Below, in pieces: positions 37,616-49,724 of a stretch of 64,000 bases of DNA (position 1 is its first letter; each line of letters starts with the position of its first letter). The notes beneath the pieces were generated by a model. That model worked only from the letters and a program-made list of their open reading frames with translations, did not search any database and was not told the DNA's origin. The stretch spans positions 94,948,132 to 95,012,131 of the forward strand of contig OY856186.1 of NCBI GenBank assembly GCA_963693315.1, written 5' to 3'. The position numbers and the translations under genes are program-made. The stretch is from Diogma glabrata (Eukaryota > Arthropoda > Insecta > Diptera > Cylindrotomidae).

Positions 37616-40160
37616 TGTGGCCATTGTGGCACCATACGAAATGGATAACGTGTTATTACCAAAAGTAGTATATATATAAATTTTGCAGATTATGAATGAT
37701 AAAATATGTTTGAATCGAGCTTTATGTCACCACAAGAGAAAAAAAAAGGAAAATGATCTCAAATGGCGCCGTTTTAATATTTTAGTTTAAACCATTGCAT
37801 TCAAAATGACAGCATTTTAAAGGTATAGTGTGCGCTATAATCTTGCAAATTTTCTGCCACGGCAGGCAGTATCAATGATCGCACTGTGACGGGACGGCGT
37901 GCCTGCATACGGTGGTAAAAGCATGACGTTAGTGACGGTACGAGTGGCAGCACAACGAGCACATATTGACGGTACGAAAAAAAAGTAAAAACAAATTTTA
38001 ACCGGATGTGACAAACCATAAGTTGGGATGCAGAACTGTTGTAACCGTACTAAATGTTTATGTACCAAGTTTCATCTAATTCGATTATCAGGTACAGGTG
38101 CTATTGAGATTTACAAAAAATAGGTTCTCGAGGACCCCACACCACTTTTTACTATCGCTCAAAACTAATCAGTTCCTTGCCATACATGTTTGCATCTTTT
38201 TCCAAAGTGTCATCACAATTCGTTCACGAACGAATGTTGTATGCTTCCAATAAACATTGAAAAAATTGTGACACAATAAACAAGTGATCGGGAGGCCCCA
38301 CTATTTATCCCAATATTGTCCAAAAACTAATCAATTCTTTGTCATTAGTTCTTTCCGTCTTTTTTCAATATGTCATTAAAATTGATTAATGAATGAAGTA
38401 TATATGCTCCCAACAAACTTTAAAAAAAAGTGTGAAAAGTCAGCAGTTGTATGGTAGACCCCCCGCCACTTTGATCGATGTGTTTCAAAAGATGCTAATT
38501 ATCTTCTCAAGCTAATTGAAACCTTTTTTATAAGTTTCATCATAATCACTTCATTATTGTAGGCTGTAGTGTGCACAAAGACACTGAAAAAACTTCAAAA
38601 TATTACAAAAAAATTTTTTCGCAGTTGGAAGTTGGGATGCAGAACTTTTGCTGAACGTACTAAATTCTTATGTACCAAATTTTATTTTTCATCATTTTCA
38701 AAGCCATTCATTATCAGGTACAGATGCTATTGAGCTTTCAAAAAACAGGTGCTCGTGGGACCCCCAACCACTTTGTTCAATATCGCTCAAAAACTAATTA
38801 GTTCCTTGCCATACATATTTGCATCTTTTTTCAAAGTGTCGTCAAAATTCATTCACGAACGAATGTTGTATGCTCCCAACAAACATAAAAACATGGTGGA
38901 AAAAATTACCTGTTGTATGGTGGCCTCCCCAACCCTTTATCCACTGTACCCCAAAAGCTGATAAAATCTTTCGCATGTTACTTGAAAGCTTTTCCAACGT
39001 TTCATGAAAATCGATCTGTAATTTTGTAGGCTACAGTAGGGATAAACACCTGAGAAAAAAACTTTTTAACCGGAAATGACAAACCGGAAATTAGTATGCA
39101 AAAATATTGGAAACAGTATTAAAACCTCATATACCAAGTTTCCATAAGATCATAATCCGGGATTAGAAGTTATTGAAGATTTAAACTTAGATGTGTTCGG
39201 GAACCCCCCCCCTCCCCTCAACTTTGTCCAAATTTGAAATGAATCCAGATCTTCTATTTTCAAGTGAACCTGCATCATTTGCCAAAGTTTCATCACGACC
39301 CTATGCAGGAATGTCACGCACCTACCCACCTATCCACCCACACACAGACGTACACCAAACACATTGTTGGCTATTTAGATAGAGACTGGTTCAAAATAAA
39401 AGAAAATACAAAATTTGGGGTATGTAAGACCATGTTTTCAACCATGTTTTTTATGTTTGTTCGAAGCATACCACATTCGTTCGTGAACAAATTTTGATGA
39501 CACTTTGGAAAAAGACGCAAATATGTATGGCAAGGGACTGATTAGTTTTTGAGCGATAGTGAACAAAGTGGTTGGGGGTCCCCTGAGCACCTGTTTTTTT
39601 GAAAGCTCAATAACATCTGTACTTGATAATCGAATTGGATGAAATTTAGTACATAAACATATAGTACGGCTCACAACAGTTCTGCATCCAAACTTCCAGC
39701 TTTTCACTTCCAGTAAAAAAAATGTTTTGTAATTTTTAAAAGTTTTTTCAGTGTCTTTATGCACACTACAGCCTACAATAATGAAGTGATTATGATGAAA
39801 CTTATGAAAAAAGTTTCAATTAGTGTGAGAAATTAATTATCATCTTTTGGGACACATTGATTAAAGTGGCGGGGGGTCTACCATACAACTGCTGACTTTT
39901 CACACTTTGTTTTTAAAGTTTGTTGGGAGCTTACATACTTCATTCATTAATCAATTTTAATTTCACTTTGAAAAAATATGGAGACTTAAATAACAAAGAA
40001 CTGATTAGTTTTTGGACAGTAGTGGGATACGTAGTTAGAGGGCCTCCCGATCACCTGTTTATTCAATCATTATTTCTTCAATGTTTGTTGGGAGCATACA
40101 ACATTTGTTAGTGAATGAATTTTGATGACACTTTGGAAAAAGATGCAAATATGTAAGGTA

Positions 40161-41519
40161 CAGTCACCAAATAACGTCCCCTTTTTGTAAAAATAATAAT
40201 TTTGAAAAAAATATCAAGAGTAATATCATAAAAGGTCAAAGTTAAGCTACAATATTTCTTTATTTATTTAAATAATCAAAAATTCAATAGCTTTGTTACT
40301 ATTTCTACAAAAATAGCATTAACAAAAAAGAAGAAATTCTGAAAATAAATTTTTGGGCACCTAATTACGTCCCGGGGACGATATTGAAATCACAATAATC
40401 AGTACAAAACCTAAATTGTATTTTTAACAATAATTATTAGTAATCATAATTGTTTAAGTATTTCTAATTCTCCAAACAAATTGCACAGATAAATTAAAGT
40501 AATTCAATAAAGTTTAAGTAATTCAAAATGACAAAAATGTCAAAAAAAAGCTGTCAAAAAATGTCAAAAAAGTTTCAAAATGTCAAAAAAAGCTTTAACG
40601 TTTTCTGTAGTAAAACCGTATACGCGAGCTCGAGATAACGACTCTGGTTGGCGAAATGACAATTTAGGATGGCGAGCCATAAATAACTTCATCCATTTTT
40701 TGCCTGATTTTTTTAGTTTGTGAATATGGGTGTCGAATATTATTTCGGATGGCCAATTGGAAAGCCATTCGTTTTAAATCAGAAGCGGGACACCAAAGTA
40801 TGGTTCTTTTGTATTTGCATGCAATAGTGTACCAATTCCTCTTCTAATTCAATTGGCAAAACTGGGTTTCGTCCCATTTTTCCAGAAACTATATCTTCTA
40901 TAGATTTATCAGAATTTTTTACGTAATCTTTCAAAGTAGCTCTTGGATCATTAAATAACTTAACTGCTTTTTTATAACCCATTTCTTTATTTCGGACAGC
41001 TTCAACGGCTTTTTTCATTGCTTCCGGGTCCCACAACTTTCTCTTTGGCATCTAAAAATTAAATATATAAATATTAAAAACAGTGCACAACAAATGACAA
41101 AGTGATCTAAATATCGTCCCGGGAAGATATTACGTTCACGTTAGGGGACGATATTAAGAATTTACCAATTGTTTTGGTAACCTCCATCCAACAAAAAGCA
41201 CATGACATAACCTAAATGAACTTACAATCGATTTAAATATAAGCGACAACAACAAATTTTGCCAAAATTTCGTTTCAATAAGTCAAACACATCAATATTT
41301 AAACAATACCGATCATATTTCAATAAAAAACTCACCTTGAACAGTTTTTCCTTTTTTTAAATATCTTAACATAGGAGCGACGTTTCACCACCAAACTTTT
41401 AAAATGTCTGTCTGACATAAGTAACTTTAAATTACAAGTATAAGAACTAGATGGCGCTATTCAGGAAAAAAGAAACCGATGGGGACGTAATTACGTTCGG
41501 GGACGAAATTTGGCAACCC
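40161..41519 (-). mobile_element. pogo-family element with truncated transposase
   Basis: Ends CAGTCACCAAATAACGTCCC and GGGACGAAATTTGGCAACCC are imperfect inverted repeats starting CAG, flanked by TA (40159-40160 and 41520-41521). The transposase gene runs on the minus strand from 41051 and keeps only its DNA-binding part, so the element is non-autonomous. ACGTCCC/GGGACG words recur inside (40370, 41115, 41150). Confidence 0.88.
40620..41051 (-). pseudogene. pogo/Tigger transposase N-terminus (CENP-B-like helix-turn-helix)
   Basis: The open part starts MPKRKLWDPEAMKKAVEAVR and contains GYKKAVKLFNDPRATLKDYV and MGRNPVLPIELEEELVHYC, the Pipsqueak-type helix-turn-helix that binds transposon ends, and stops at 40779 after 90 residues. 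In other frames downstream come AFQLAIRNNIRHP and then KWMKLFMARHPKLSFRQPES and RARVYGFTTENVKAFF, the CENP-B-type second DNA-binding domain of the family. Frameshifts separate these parts. The DDE catalytic domain is absent; the sequence runs into GTCAAAAA repeats at 40530-40600. Confidence 0.88.
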
Positions 41520-41724
41520 TACCTTATAGCAAGAAGCTGATTAGTTTTTGAGCGATAGTGAACAAAGTGGTGTGGGGTCCCCGAACACCAGTTTTTTTTG
41601 AAATCTCAATAGCACCAGTACCTGATGATCGGATTAGATGAAACTTGGTGTAACTTCCGGTTTGTCACTTCCGGTTAAAATTTATTTTTACTTTGTCTCG
41701 TACAACAGAATTATGTTTGTTGGG

Positions 41725-41880
41725 ATACTACTGCTTTCTTTAATATTTTTATAATTAGAACTACGCGAAATCTATAACATTGGTTAGCCCTTAATTAAAG
41801 TATTTGATGGATATTAACTCAGTATATATCCAGAACTCTATGTTCCCAGAGCTGTGGTGAAGTCAGCCTACGCATCAGCG
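41725..41880. repeat. Inverted-repeat arm partnered with 45440-45615
   Basis: CTTTAATATTTTTATAATTA, AACTACGCGAAAT, CCAGAACT and AGAGCTGTGGTGAAGTCAGC reappear as reverse complements at 45440-45610. The intervening 3.6 kb contains a decayed non-LTR element. A weaker relative (CAGAGCTGTGAGATTTCAGCC) occurs at 36820-36840. Confidence 0.8.
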
Positions 41881-42790
41881 TCGCAATATTTTTTTTTCTA
41901 GTGTTGACACAGGGTTGGCTCGAAATTTGTTAAGAATTTTATAGACCAGGCATAGTTAAATTGTGGCCGAACGGATTAACTGATTTGAATGAATTTTTTT
42001 TTTGTTTGAAAGGTATTAAGTATAATATTATTACACTGATAAAAACATTATATTTTTATATGGATTTTTTTAATTTCAATTTTTCAAACATGACGATTTA
42101 AAAACGTTGAAATTTGTATTTTTATTTGCTTTATTTGTTTTTAAATTGTTGCCAGTTACAATCATACTACACAACAATTAATACAGTGCCACAAAAACTA
42201 ATCTCAAAGAAAAAAAATAACTTTACAAATTTAATTTTGACATTTTATTATAGTTAAACAATTTACATTAAAACTTGTGGCACAAAAAAACTACTTACCA
42301 CCATCTTGACTTTTGATTAAAATTTACATAATAATCTCGATCAAACATTTGGTCGAGTATAAATAACAAGATTCTTCATTTCTTGTTTCTCTTTAATTAT
42401 ACTCTTCATCGCACAAAAATTCACCATATCGCATAATAAAAAATCCAAGTTCACCTATTTGCATACATCATCTCAATAAACCGCATTTGAACAACCGTAT
42501 TACAACTACATATAAGACTATGAGTTATGACTAAGCTTTAGAAAAAAAAAATGTCTCATTATTTGTGTAAACAGAAATTTGTATTATTAATGGATATTGT
42601 GGTGACGCAATAAGCCAATTAACTAAAAAAGTTTTATGTAAGTTGAAATTTATTTTAATCGAAAGGTCGGAACTGAAACAAATTAGCAAATTATTAGAGA
42701 ATTCCTTTAAATACGAATACTCTTGTTTTTATATTAAATTTCAAAATAGTCCGTTGTTACACTTTTAAGAATATATACTACCATATTAAT
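41881..42790. other. Intron 1, loop of the inverted repeat, unassigned
   Basis: AT-rich, nothing recognised before the non-LTR remnant. Confidence 0.5.
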
Positions 42791-42950
42791 ATATTAGTGA
42801 AATCCGAAATTCAATGATGCTACATCACGGCAAATTGGCAACTTAAAACCAATGCGACCCAAGCGTCTGTTCTCCATGTTAGGGGCGGCTTGGAGCGGGC
42901 GTCTGTCTTGGATCAAGCGGCTCGCTATATAAACGTGTAAGAATTCAGCT

Positions 42951-43735
42951 ATGCTGACACTAATCCATAAAAAAAGTAATCGCTTACAATGTGCAAAGTA
43001 CAGGGGAATCGCTCTACTCTGCACAGCATATAAAATCGTTTCATACATTTTGCTAGCCACAATCAATCTTTTTGCTGAACAACTGTTTGGAGAATATCAG
43101 TGTGGGTTCCGGCAAGGCCAAGGTACCACCGATGCGCTTTTCTCGATAAGGATGATTTTGGAAAAGTGTCGAGAGTTCAACATACCTGTGTACCAACTTT
43201 TCATTGATTTCAGGCAGGCCTACGACTCTCTCGAACGAGAGAAACTGTAGTCTGCTCTGGTGTCAACGAGAATTCCTGGTAAACTGGTATCACTATGCAA
43301 AATGACTGCACAGAATTCTCAATGATGTGTACGAGTAGAGAACGAAATATCAAAGTTTTTTAAGTGGACTATGGGTGATGTTATCTCTCCTATACTCTTT
43401 AATTTAGCCTTGGAATATGTGTGCCGTCAAAAAAAACTACCGACTAACAACAATATCTTGTCAACAAACTCAGTACAGATGATCACTTACCGATTGCTTG
43501 GTTTGGGCATTTTCTACAAGCCGAATCACAGTCTGGAATGATTAAAATAATGTACGTTAGTACCCCAGGGAGTGAGCGACCGCGAGGTTGACCACGACTG
43601 CAATGGGGGACGAACGTAATAAACGACCTTAAAAAAAATCGGCTGCCATAGTAATTATGTCGCTGTTGCGAATGATCATGGTGATTATTCGAAGCTGGTT
43701 AGCTTGGCAACGCTTCTGCATGGAGCATGAACGCT
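42951..43735 (+). pseudogene. RTE/CR1-like reverse transcriptase remnant
   Basis: The first 100 codons (42951-43247) are open: NRLQCAKYRGIALLCTAYKI, then FGEYQCGFRQGQGTTDALFS, then QLFIDFRQAYDSLEREKL. These are fingers motifs and catalytic motif A (Phe-Ile-Asp-Phe) of a non-LTR reverse transcriptase. After a stop come RIPGKLVSLCKMT, then GDVISPILFNLALEYVC (motif B region) near 43378-43430, and near 43570 the C-terminal SERPRG and PRLQWGTNVINDL block. The YxDD motif region is deleted. It ends with LVSLATLLHGA and a stop (about 43733). The lineage resembles the fragment at 29850-30219. Confidence 0.85.
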
Positions 43736-43739
43736 ACAA

Positions 43740-45440
43740 AAAAAAGGCATATTAATATATTGAAGATATGCGTGCAACACTACTTTCAGAACTGCTGCAC
43801 ATGTATTTTGAGCATAATTCTAATCTCGCTGCGCAGCGACATTTCATATAACATTTTTTGTATACTATGTCGATCAGTTATTAATTGACGTTGCTATTGA
43901 AATTTACGAGGAAAATTCATTTACTATGTGTCAATGGTCTGACAATATAAAGAATTTATAACAGAACTTTATGTCAATTATTTTTGATTTTTATAAAGCT
44001 AACAACATCTCAACCTTTTCTTATGGCATATTTAAGGTATAGTCACTGTTTTATGTCAATGTTTTCGTCTCTATTTAAATGTACTTTTATTTAATTAATT
44101 TACATTTGAGTATTCTACAACATTGTAATTCTAATTATATATTGTCTTCTGCATAGAAAATAGAAATTAAATTAATTATATTAGTTTTAATTGTTTGAAT
44201 TTGTTCACTAGAAGTTAATGGGAAATGTTTTTAATGAAAGTTTTAAAATTTGTATATGTAATTTAATTTAAAAAAATATGTATGATTGTCTCTGATAGTA
44301 CTCGTATGTTTTGAGAGAGCAAAAATGTAAAATGAATAGAATTATTGCATTAATATATAATTAATTATTAAAGAGGAGGTAACGATGCAATAATGTTTTG
44401 TTTAAAAAAATATATGGGTTTGTGGTCTGTGCTTTAACGCTTTACATTTGGAAATTTTTAAATAACTTTTTTGTTGTTCAATATATCGACTGTTTTTTTT
44501 TGTTTGATAGAGGTCACAAGTGTAGTTTTATTTGATTAATACGTGGAAATGAATATGAAAGAAAAGGCTTTATGGATATGAAAAGACTACTAAAAAAGAT
44601 TACGCTTACCAAATAGTTTCATTTTTGAACCTCTTTTCTGTTTAGAACAGCTAAACTAATACAATATTTTTTAGTTTTAAAGGTTAATGTATTTCTATAT
44701 TACCTAGTCTTATCCATTGGTGTGCACAATGCTTTGACGTGACGAGTTAAATGTCAATCAGATCAAATGTCTATAAGCGATAAGAACTCATTGGCTTTAA
44801 TTTTATTTCACGTTCGTTAAGTTTCATCAGACTTACAATACTATACATACTTACAATACTACTATACTTACAATACTTACACCTTACTTACACCTTCAGA
44901 CTATCAATACTATCAGAGATGTAATTATGAGTCGATGTTCACCTTCAAATGATCAACGCTTAGAAAATCTACTGTCGAAATAGGTTTGGACGGTAATCAT
45001 TCCTCAAAATCTTACCGGATAGTAAACTATATTATTGTGCAAATACTTGGAAGGTTTAGAAACTCAGATACTGAAAAACGATCGACAAGGGAATCAAGTT
45101 AGCTAATAGGATTCTCAACACTTGAACACAATCCAGTTATAGTTGTGCATAACTTCTAAGCTCGAGCAAGTATACTAAAATTAAAAGAAACCTAGTTTGA
45201 AGAATTAAGTATTTGCTTCAAGAAATTGATTATATAAATATATTTTTAATTTATTTTTTTTCCTTTTTGATTTTTATTTGCAAATAAAATTTTATTTTGT
45301 TTTTAGGAATAAATTTCTAAAAGTTTAAAAATTTCTAACAATTTGATGTGCAGTACAAGAAACATGAATTTATTACAAGTTATAGTTTTATATGAAAACG
45401 TATAAACAATAACAATTCAACAGCAAAAAAAATACTACCT
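43740..45440. other. Intron 1, unassigned
   Basis: Only a short ACTTACAATACT/ACTTACACCTT repeat (44833-44900) stands out. Confidence 0.5.
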
Positions 45441-45615
45441 TTCTTGACTGCATAGGCTGACTTCACCACAGCTCTAGAAACAAAATGTTCTGGATATATA
45501 GTGCCTATAGTGAGCTAATATCTATCAAAAACTCAATTAATTGCTACCAGACGTTATAGATAATTTCGCGTAGTTTCAATTATAAAAAGATTAAAGAACT
45601 AACCCACACACCCAA

Positions 45616-46030
45616 AAACAGTTTCCGAGATTCACAATTCTGCTCGATATAGTGCCATATCGTGGTAGTCGCTTTGAGTTTAAGTTTTTCTAAACATGGC
45701 AAAGTATCATATAGGACTCGTACTACTGCGTATTATATACAAGCTGGTAGTTAAGTTGTTGGTGATACCATCCACGTGTCGTACTTCATTTTATATTTTA
45801 GTGCCCACAAAAAACTTTTAACAAAAATGCACCACAGCAGACCTAGCATAAGTTCACGCCTCAAATTGCTAGCTGTATTTCTGCTAGATAAGTCTTTTTT
45901 CCAATGTAGTTATGGAACACAAATTGTTTCTAATTGTTTCAAACGGCTATGCACTTCAATGCACAAGTTAAACCAGGTTAATACTCGAAAATCAACTAAG
46001 TTCATATTTTTACCCAAAAACATAGCTTAT
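45616..46030. other. Intron 1, unassigned
   Basis: No supported element or exon between the inverted-repeat arm and the next fold-back. Confidence 0.5.
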
Positions 46031-47206
46031 TGATGAAAAACGTGTTCTAGACAGAGTTGTGAAAACTTGACCATTTTTGATTTTCCTGAAACTTGGCATA
46101 TAAGTAGTATGGACAAAATGAAAAATACGACTTATTTTAAATTTTTTTTAAAGTGCATAGTTCGAGTATAGGGGGCACTCCAACATGCATGAAAAATGAA
46201 AATTCTGCCAATCCGATGTAACTTTGAAATTAAATTGCTCAAGAACGGCTATACCGATTTCATCAAACTTTTTTTTGTTTGATAGATGATTAATTAGTCG
46301 TTTGAAAAAAAATTAATTTATTGTTTTTATAATTAATTTTTAAATAAAAATATTAAAAAAACTTTTTTAAAGATGGCGCTAGGGTCAAAGATCAATTGGA
46401 ATGTAATTAATTTTTTTTCTGAAAATAGTTCTATCCTTATTCTAAAATATATCAAATTAACTCAGAGGATAAAATTCTTGTTCTTGAGATATTTAATTTG
46501 AAAGATTTTTAGTACGGCTGAAATTCGAATTTTTCTTCATTTTTTCAAACAACTTCCATTAACAAAAAATTTTAAAATCAATTAAATTTTAACTTTTTTT
46601 ATTTTTTAAATATAGTTCTAACCTTCCTTTAAAATATATCAAATTTACAAAGAGGCATTAATTCGTGTTCTTGAGATATTTAATTTTAAAGATTTTTAAT
46701 CCGATTAAAATTCTAGTTGTTCATTATTTTTTCGAACAATTTTTGTCATCAAAAAATTTTAACCACTGAAGTTCGAGAAAATAATGAACGATTAAAATTT
46801 TAATCGGACTAAAAATCTTTAAAATTAAATATCTGAAGAACGCGAATTAACGCCTCTTTGTAAATTTGATATATTTTAAAGGAAGATTAAAACCATATTT
46901 AAAAAATAAAAAAAGTTAAAATTTAATTGATTTTAAAATTTTTTGTTAATGGAAGTTGTTTGAAAAAATGAAGAAAAATTCGAATTTCAGCCGTACTAAT
47001 AATCTTTAAAATTAAATATCTCAAGAACAAGAATTTTATCCTCTTTGTTAATTTTATATATTTTAGAATAAGGATAGAAATATTTTTAGAAAAAAAATTA
47101 TTTAAATTCCAATTGATCTTTGACCCTAGCGCCATCTTTAAAAAAGTTTTTTTAATATTTTTATTTAAAAATTAATTATAAAAACAATAAATTAATTTTC
47201 TTAAAT

Positions 47207-49171
47207 TAAAATATCTAATCAGATTATCTCAAACGAAAAGTCCGAAATTGACAGAGCGAAAGCCTCAAAACTTACGTCTATGTCTGTTTCTGACAAGAGT
47301 TTCTACAGTGCCATTAATTCTTTAAATTCTGGTACAAAATTTTCTATTCCCCCTATTATTGATGGTGATTTAATCGTCAATGATCCCGCAAGAAAAGCTA
47401 GCTTGTTCGCTGAACGCTTTGCTCTGAACTCCACTGTTTTGGAAACTCCTAAAGAAATACCCCAAATCCAGTCTTCAGGAGTTAATATGAATGAACTTCA
47501 CTTCAAACCCAAAATAGTCGCTAAACTTTTAAAGGGGTTAAACATCAACAAAGCATCAGGAATGGACAATATTCCACCCATTATTTTAAAAACCTTTTCC
47601 AAAGAACTTGCACCAACTTTAACTAAAATATTCTACCAATCCTACAAATCTGGTATATTTCCCTCGTGCTGGAAGTTGGCAAATGTCCAGCCCGTCCCCA
47701 AAAAGGGACCAAAATCCGATATGTCAAATTATAGGCCATTAGCTTTACTATCGGTCCTATCTAAAGTCTATGAGCATTATATTAATACACATATTTCAAA
47801 ATTTCTGGAAGAAAATCATTTAATATCCGACAGCCAATACGGTTTTCGAAACAAAAGATCAACTACCGATCTATTAAACTATGTAGCGCATTGTTGGAAC
47901 AGCATACTTGATAAAGGTGGTGAAACATACGTTATCGCTTTAGACATCTCCAAGGCATTCGATCGAGTCTGGCATGCCAACTTAATCAACAAGCTCGTTG
48001 CGTACGGTTTTCATCCCAATGTTGTGAAGCTGATTCAAAATTTTCTATCCGACCGATACATTTCGGTAACCTTAGACGGATATTCTTCTGAGTCTAAACT
48101 AATTAACGCTGGTGTACCCCAAGGCTCAGTATTGTCCCCAACCCTATTTTTGATTTATATCAACGAATTGTTGAAAATCACCAGCAACCCAATAAATAGT
48201 TTTGCAGATGATAGTACTCTGCACAAGTCGTTCGAGCCCCTTCCTTCAAAAGGTAAAATGCACGAACGAATTAATCCTGCCCGGAGAGACGCTGCCATAA
48301 ACGTGAACAAAGACCTGAATAAAGTCGCCGACTGGGGTGACCAAAACCTTGTCAATTTCAACTCCACCAAAACACAGATGTTGATTGTTTCCAGATTAAA
48401 GACCGAGTTCCCCAAAGATATTTTATTTAGTATGTGTGATGAACCAATAGGTGAATGTAAAAACATTCGTTTATTGGGTGTCACAGTTTCAAATGACCTA
48501 CTCTGGAACGATCATGTAATGGCGATGGCAAAAAGCGCGTCTAAAAAACTCGGCCTCCTAAATAGATGCAAAAAAATTTTCACTCCATACCAATTGCTCC
48601 ATGTTTATAAGTCCTATATTCGTCCCTGTATGGAGTACTGCTGTCAAGTTTGGGGTGCTGCCTCTGTTTCCATCTTGGCGCTCTTGGACTCTGTTCAAAA
48701 GCGAGCTATACGAATTGTAGGTGATCGAACTTTGACATCAAAACTTGATTCCCTACAACATCGTCGCACTGTTGCTGACCTCGTTGTTTTTTACAAATAT
48801 CGTCATCAGCAGTGCTCAGATGAAATCAGCGGCATCATGCCTCAAACTTATTCTTACCCCCGTTCCACTCGGCAATCGGCTGCCGCAACCAGTGAAACGG
48901 TAAAGATCCCGCGCTGTCATACTGGCAGATCGCAGAGAGACTTCTTTGTCCGAACTGCGTACAAATGGAATAGTTTGCCGGAACACTTAGTCTCAGGTGG
49001 CTTCAACCCACAGATGTTTAAAAAAAGCGTCAATCTACACCTCAGAACGCCAGTTGTTGTGGGACCCAGGTCTAGACCTAGGTCTTAAAAGGTATTTATG
49101 TGTTGTTGTGACACATATTCTAAACCCTATTACACAACACATTTTATTAAAAAAAAAAAAAAAAAAAAAAA
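47207..49171 (+). mobile_element. 5'-truncated jockey-type non-LTR element
   Basis: The insert starts within the fold-back arm at about 47207 and ends with a 23-base poly(A) at 49149-49171. It carries the complete reverse transcriptase and C-terminus but no endonuclease, so it is 5'-truncated. No target duplication was discernible. It is the best preserved of at least six related copies in the window (6605, 27137, 32270, 57035, 57490, 63190). Confidence 0.93.
47280..49088 (+). CDS. Non-LTR (jockey clade) reverse transcriptase, open, endonuclease lacking
   Basis: The frame is open from at least 47207 (in-frame codons precede the first ATG) to the stop at 49086-49088, giving 602 residues from the ATG. 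Motifs in order: SDMSNYRPLALLSVLSKVYE (about 142), SQYGFRNKRSTTDLL, motif A ALDISKAFDRVWH with Asp222 and Asp228, motif B PQGSVLSPTLFLIYINELL (about 280), and the catalytic FADD at 308-311. The C-terminus RDFFVRTAYKWNSLPEHLVS is the family tail. All catalytic aspartates are present, so the domain could be active if expressed, though the copy lacks promoter and endonuclease. The ATG at 47280 is just the first Met in a truncated frame, not a native start. Confidence 0.92.
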   Translation: MSVSDKSFYSAINSLNSGTKFSIPPIIDGDLIVNDPARKASLFAERFALNSTVLETPKEIPQIQSSGVNMNELHFKPKIVAKLLKGLNINKASGMDNIPPIILKTFSKELAPTLTKIFYQSYKSGIFPSCWKLANVQPVPKKGPKSDMSNYRPLALLSVLSKVYEHYINTHISKFLEENHLISDSQYGFRNKRSTTDLLNYVAHCWNSILDKGGETYVIALDISKAFDRVWHANLINKLVAYGFHPNVVKLIQNFLSDRYISVTLDGYSSESKLINAGVPQGSVLSPTLFLIYINELLKITSNPINSFADDSTLHKSFEPLPSKGKMHERINPARRDAAINVNKDLNKVADWGDQNLVNFNSTKTQMLIVSRLKTEFPKDILFSMCDEPIGECKNIRLLGVTVSNDLLWNDHVMAMAKSASKKLGLLNRCKKIFTPYQLLHVYKSYIRPCMEYCCQVWGAASVSILALLDSVQKRAIRIVGDRTLTSKLDSLQHRRTVADLVVFYKYRHQQCSDEISGIMPQTYSYPRSTRQSAAATSETVKIPRCHTGRSQRDFFVRTAYKWNSLPEHLVSGGFNPQMFKKSVNLHLRTPVVVGPRSRPRS

Positions 49172-49449
49172 CGACTAATTAATCATCTATCAAACAAAAA
49201 AAAGTTTGATGAAATCGGTATAGCCGTTCTTGAGCAATTTAATTTCAAAGTTACATCGGATTGGCAGAATTTTCATTTTTCATGCATGTTGGGGTGCCTC
49301 TGCTCAAACTATGCACTTTAAAAAAATTTTAAAATAAGTCGTATTTTTAATTTTGTCCATACTACTTATATGCCAAGTTTCAAGAAAATCAAAAATGTTC
49401 AAGTTCAAAGTTCGACTTTTTCACCTGCGTAGGTCACGTTTTTCATCTA

Positions 49450-49720
49450 TTACGTTTTCATTTCCATCAGCTAGGTTCCTTAGAAGGATCATTTAAGGTA
49501 ATTCATAGAACCCACTAAAATTTTAATGTAGATTTGAATGGAAAAAAAAATAACGGTTACCACAGACCGACTAAATCCGTCGATGCTTGGAATTCGAACT
49601 GCGGACGCTTGGGTAGATCATTTAACGAAAAATGATTAATTTAAAAAAAAAAATTTTTTAAATAACATTTAGGGGAAGGATGATGTAGCGGTCGCTTCAA
49701 ACATCATTTTAACAAATTAA
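49450..49720. other. Intron 1, short unassigned stretch
   Basis: On the minus strand near 49590-49605 a GTTCGAATTCC word resembles a tRNA B box, but no A box or tRNA fold could be built. Confidence 0.4.
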
Positions 49721-49724
49721 TATA

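Larger units (their letters stand above)
37965..41706. mobile_element. Large fold-back element, split by a pogo-like insertion
   Basis: The left half (37965-39100) and right half (39440-41706) are reverse complements. The outermost pair is GTACGAAAAAAAAGTAAAAA with TTTTTACTTTGTCTCGTAC. Inner pairs include AACCGGATGTGACAAACC / GGTTTGTCACTTCCGGTT, TTCCTTGCCATACAT-TTTGC / GCAAATATGTATGGCAAG and GTTCGTTCACGAACGAATGT-like blocks. Each half itself contains ~350-580 bp tandem-like degenerate units (CTCGTGGGACCCCC, CCAACCACTTTGTTC). Without the 1359-bp pogo element it would be about 2.4 kb. Confidence 0.85.
46032..49449. mobile_element. ~1.45-kb fold-back element split by a jockey insertion
   Basis: The left arm (46032-46760) is mirrored by 46765-47205 and, after the jockey element, by 49172-49449. 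Matching pairs include GATGAAAAACGTG / CACGTTTTTCATC at the tips, TTGGCATATAAGTAGTATGG / CCATACTACTTATATGCCAA, CAAGAACGGCTATACCGATT / AATCGGTATAGCCGTTCTTG and AAGATGGCGCTAGGGTCAAA / TTTGACCCTAGCGCCATCTT. The axis is near 46762 within TTTTAACCACTGAAG. Removing the jockey insert restores a continuous palindrome at the ATTAGTCGTTTG site. Confidence 0.93.

Noticed and set aside
39191..39497. Overlapping small plus-strand frames around a C-rich stretch
   Set aside because: They lie at the axis of the large fold-back element and show no family resemblance or splice signals.
49560..49620. Minus-strand GTTCGAATTCC resembling a polymerase III B box
   Set aside because: No A box at proper distance and no cloverleaf; single motif is not enough.
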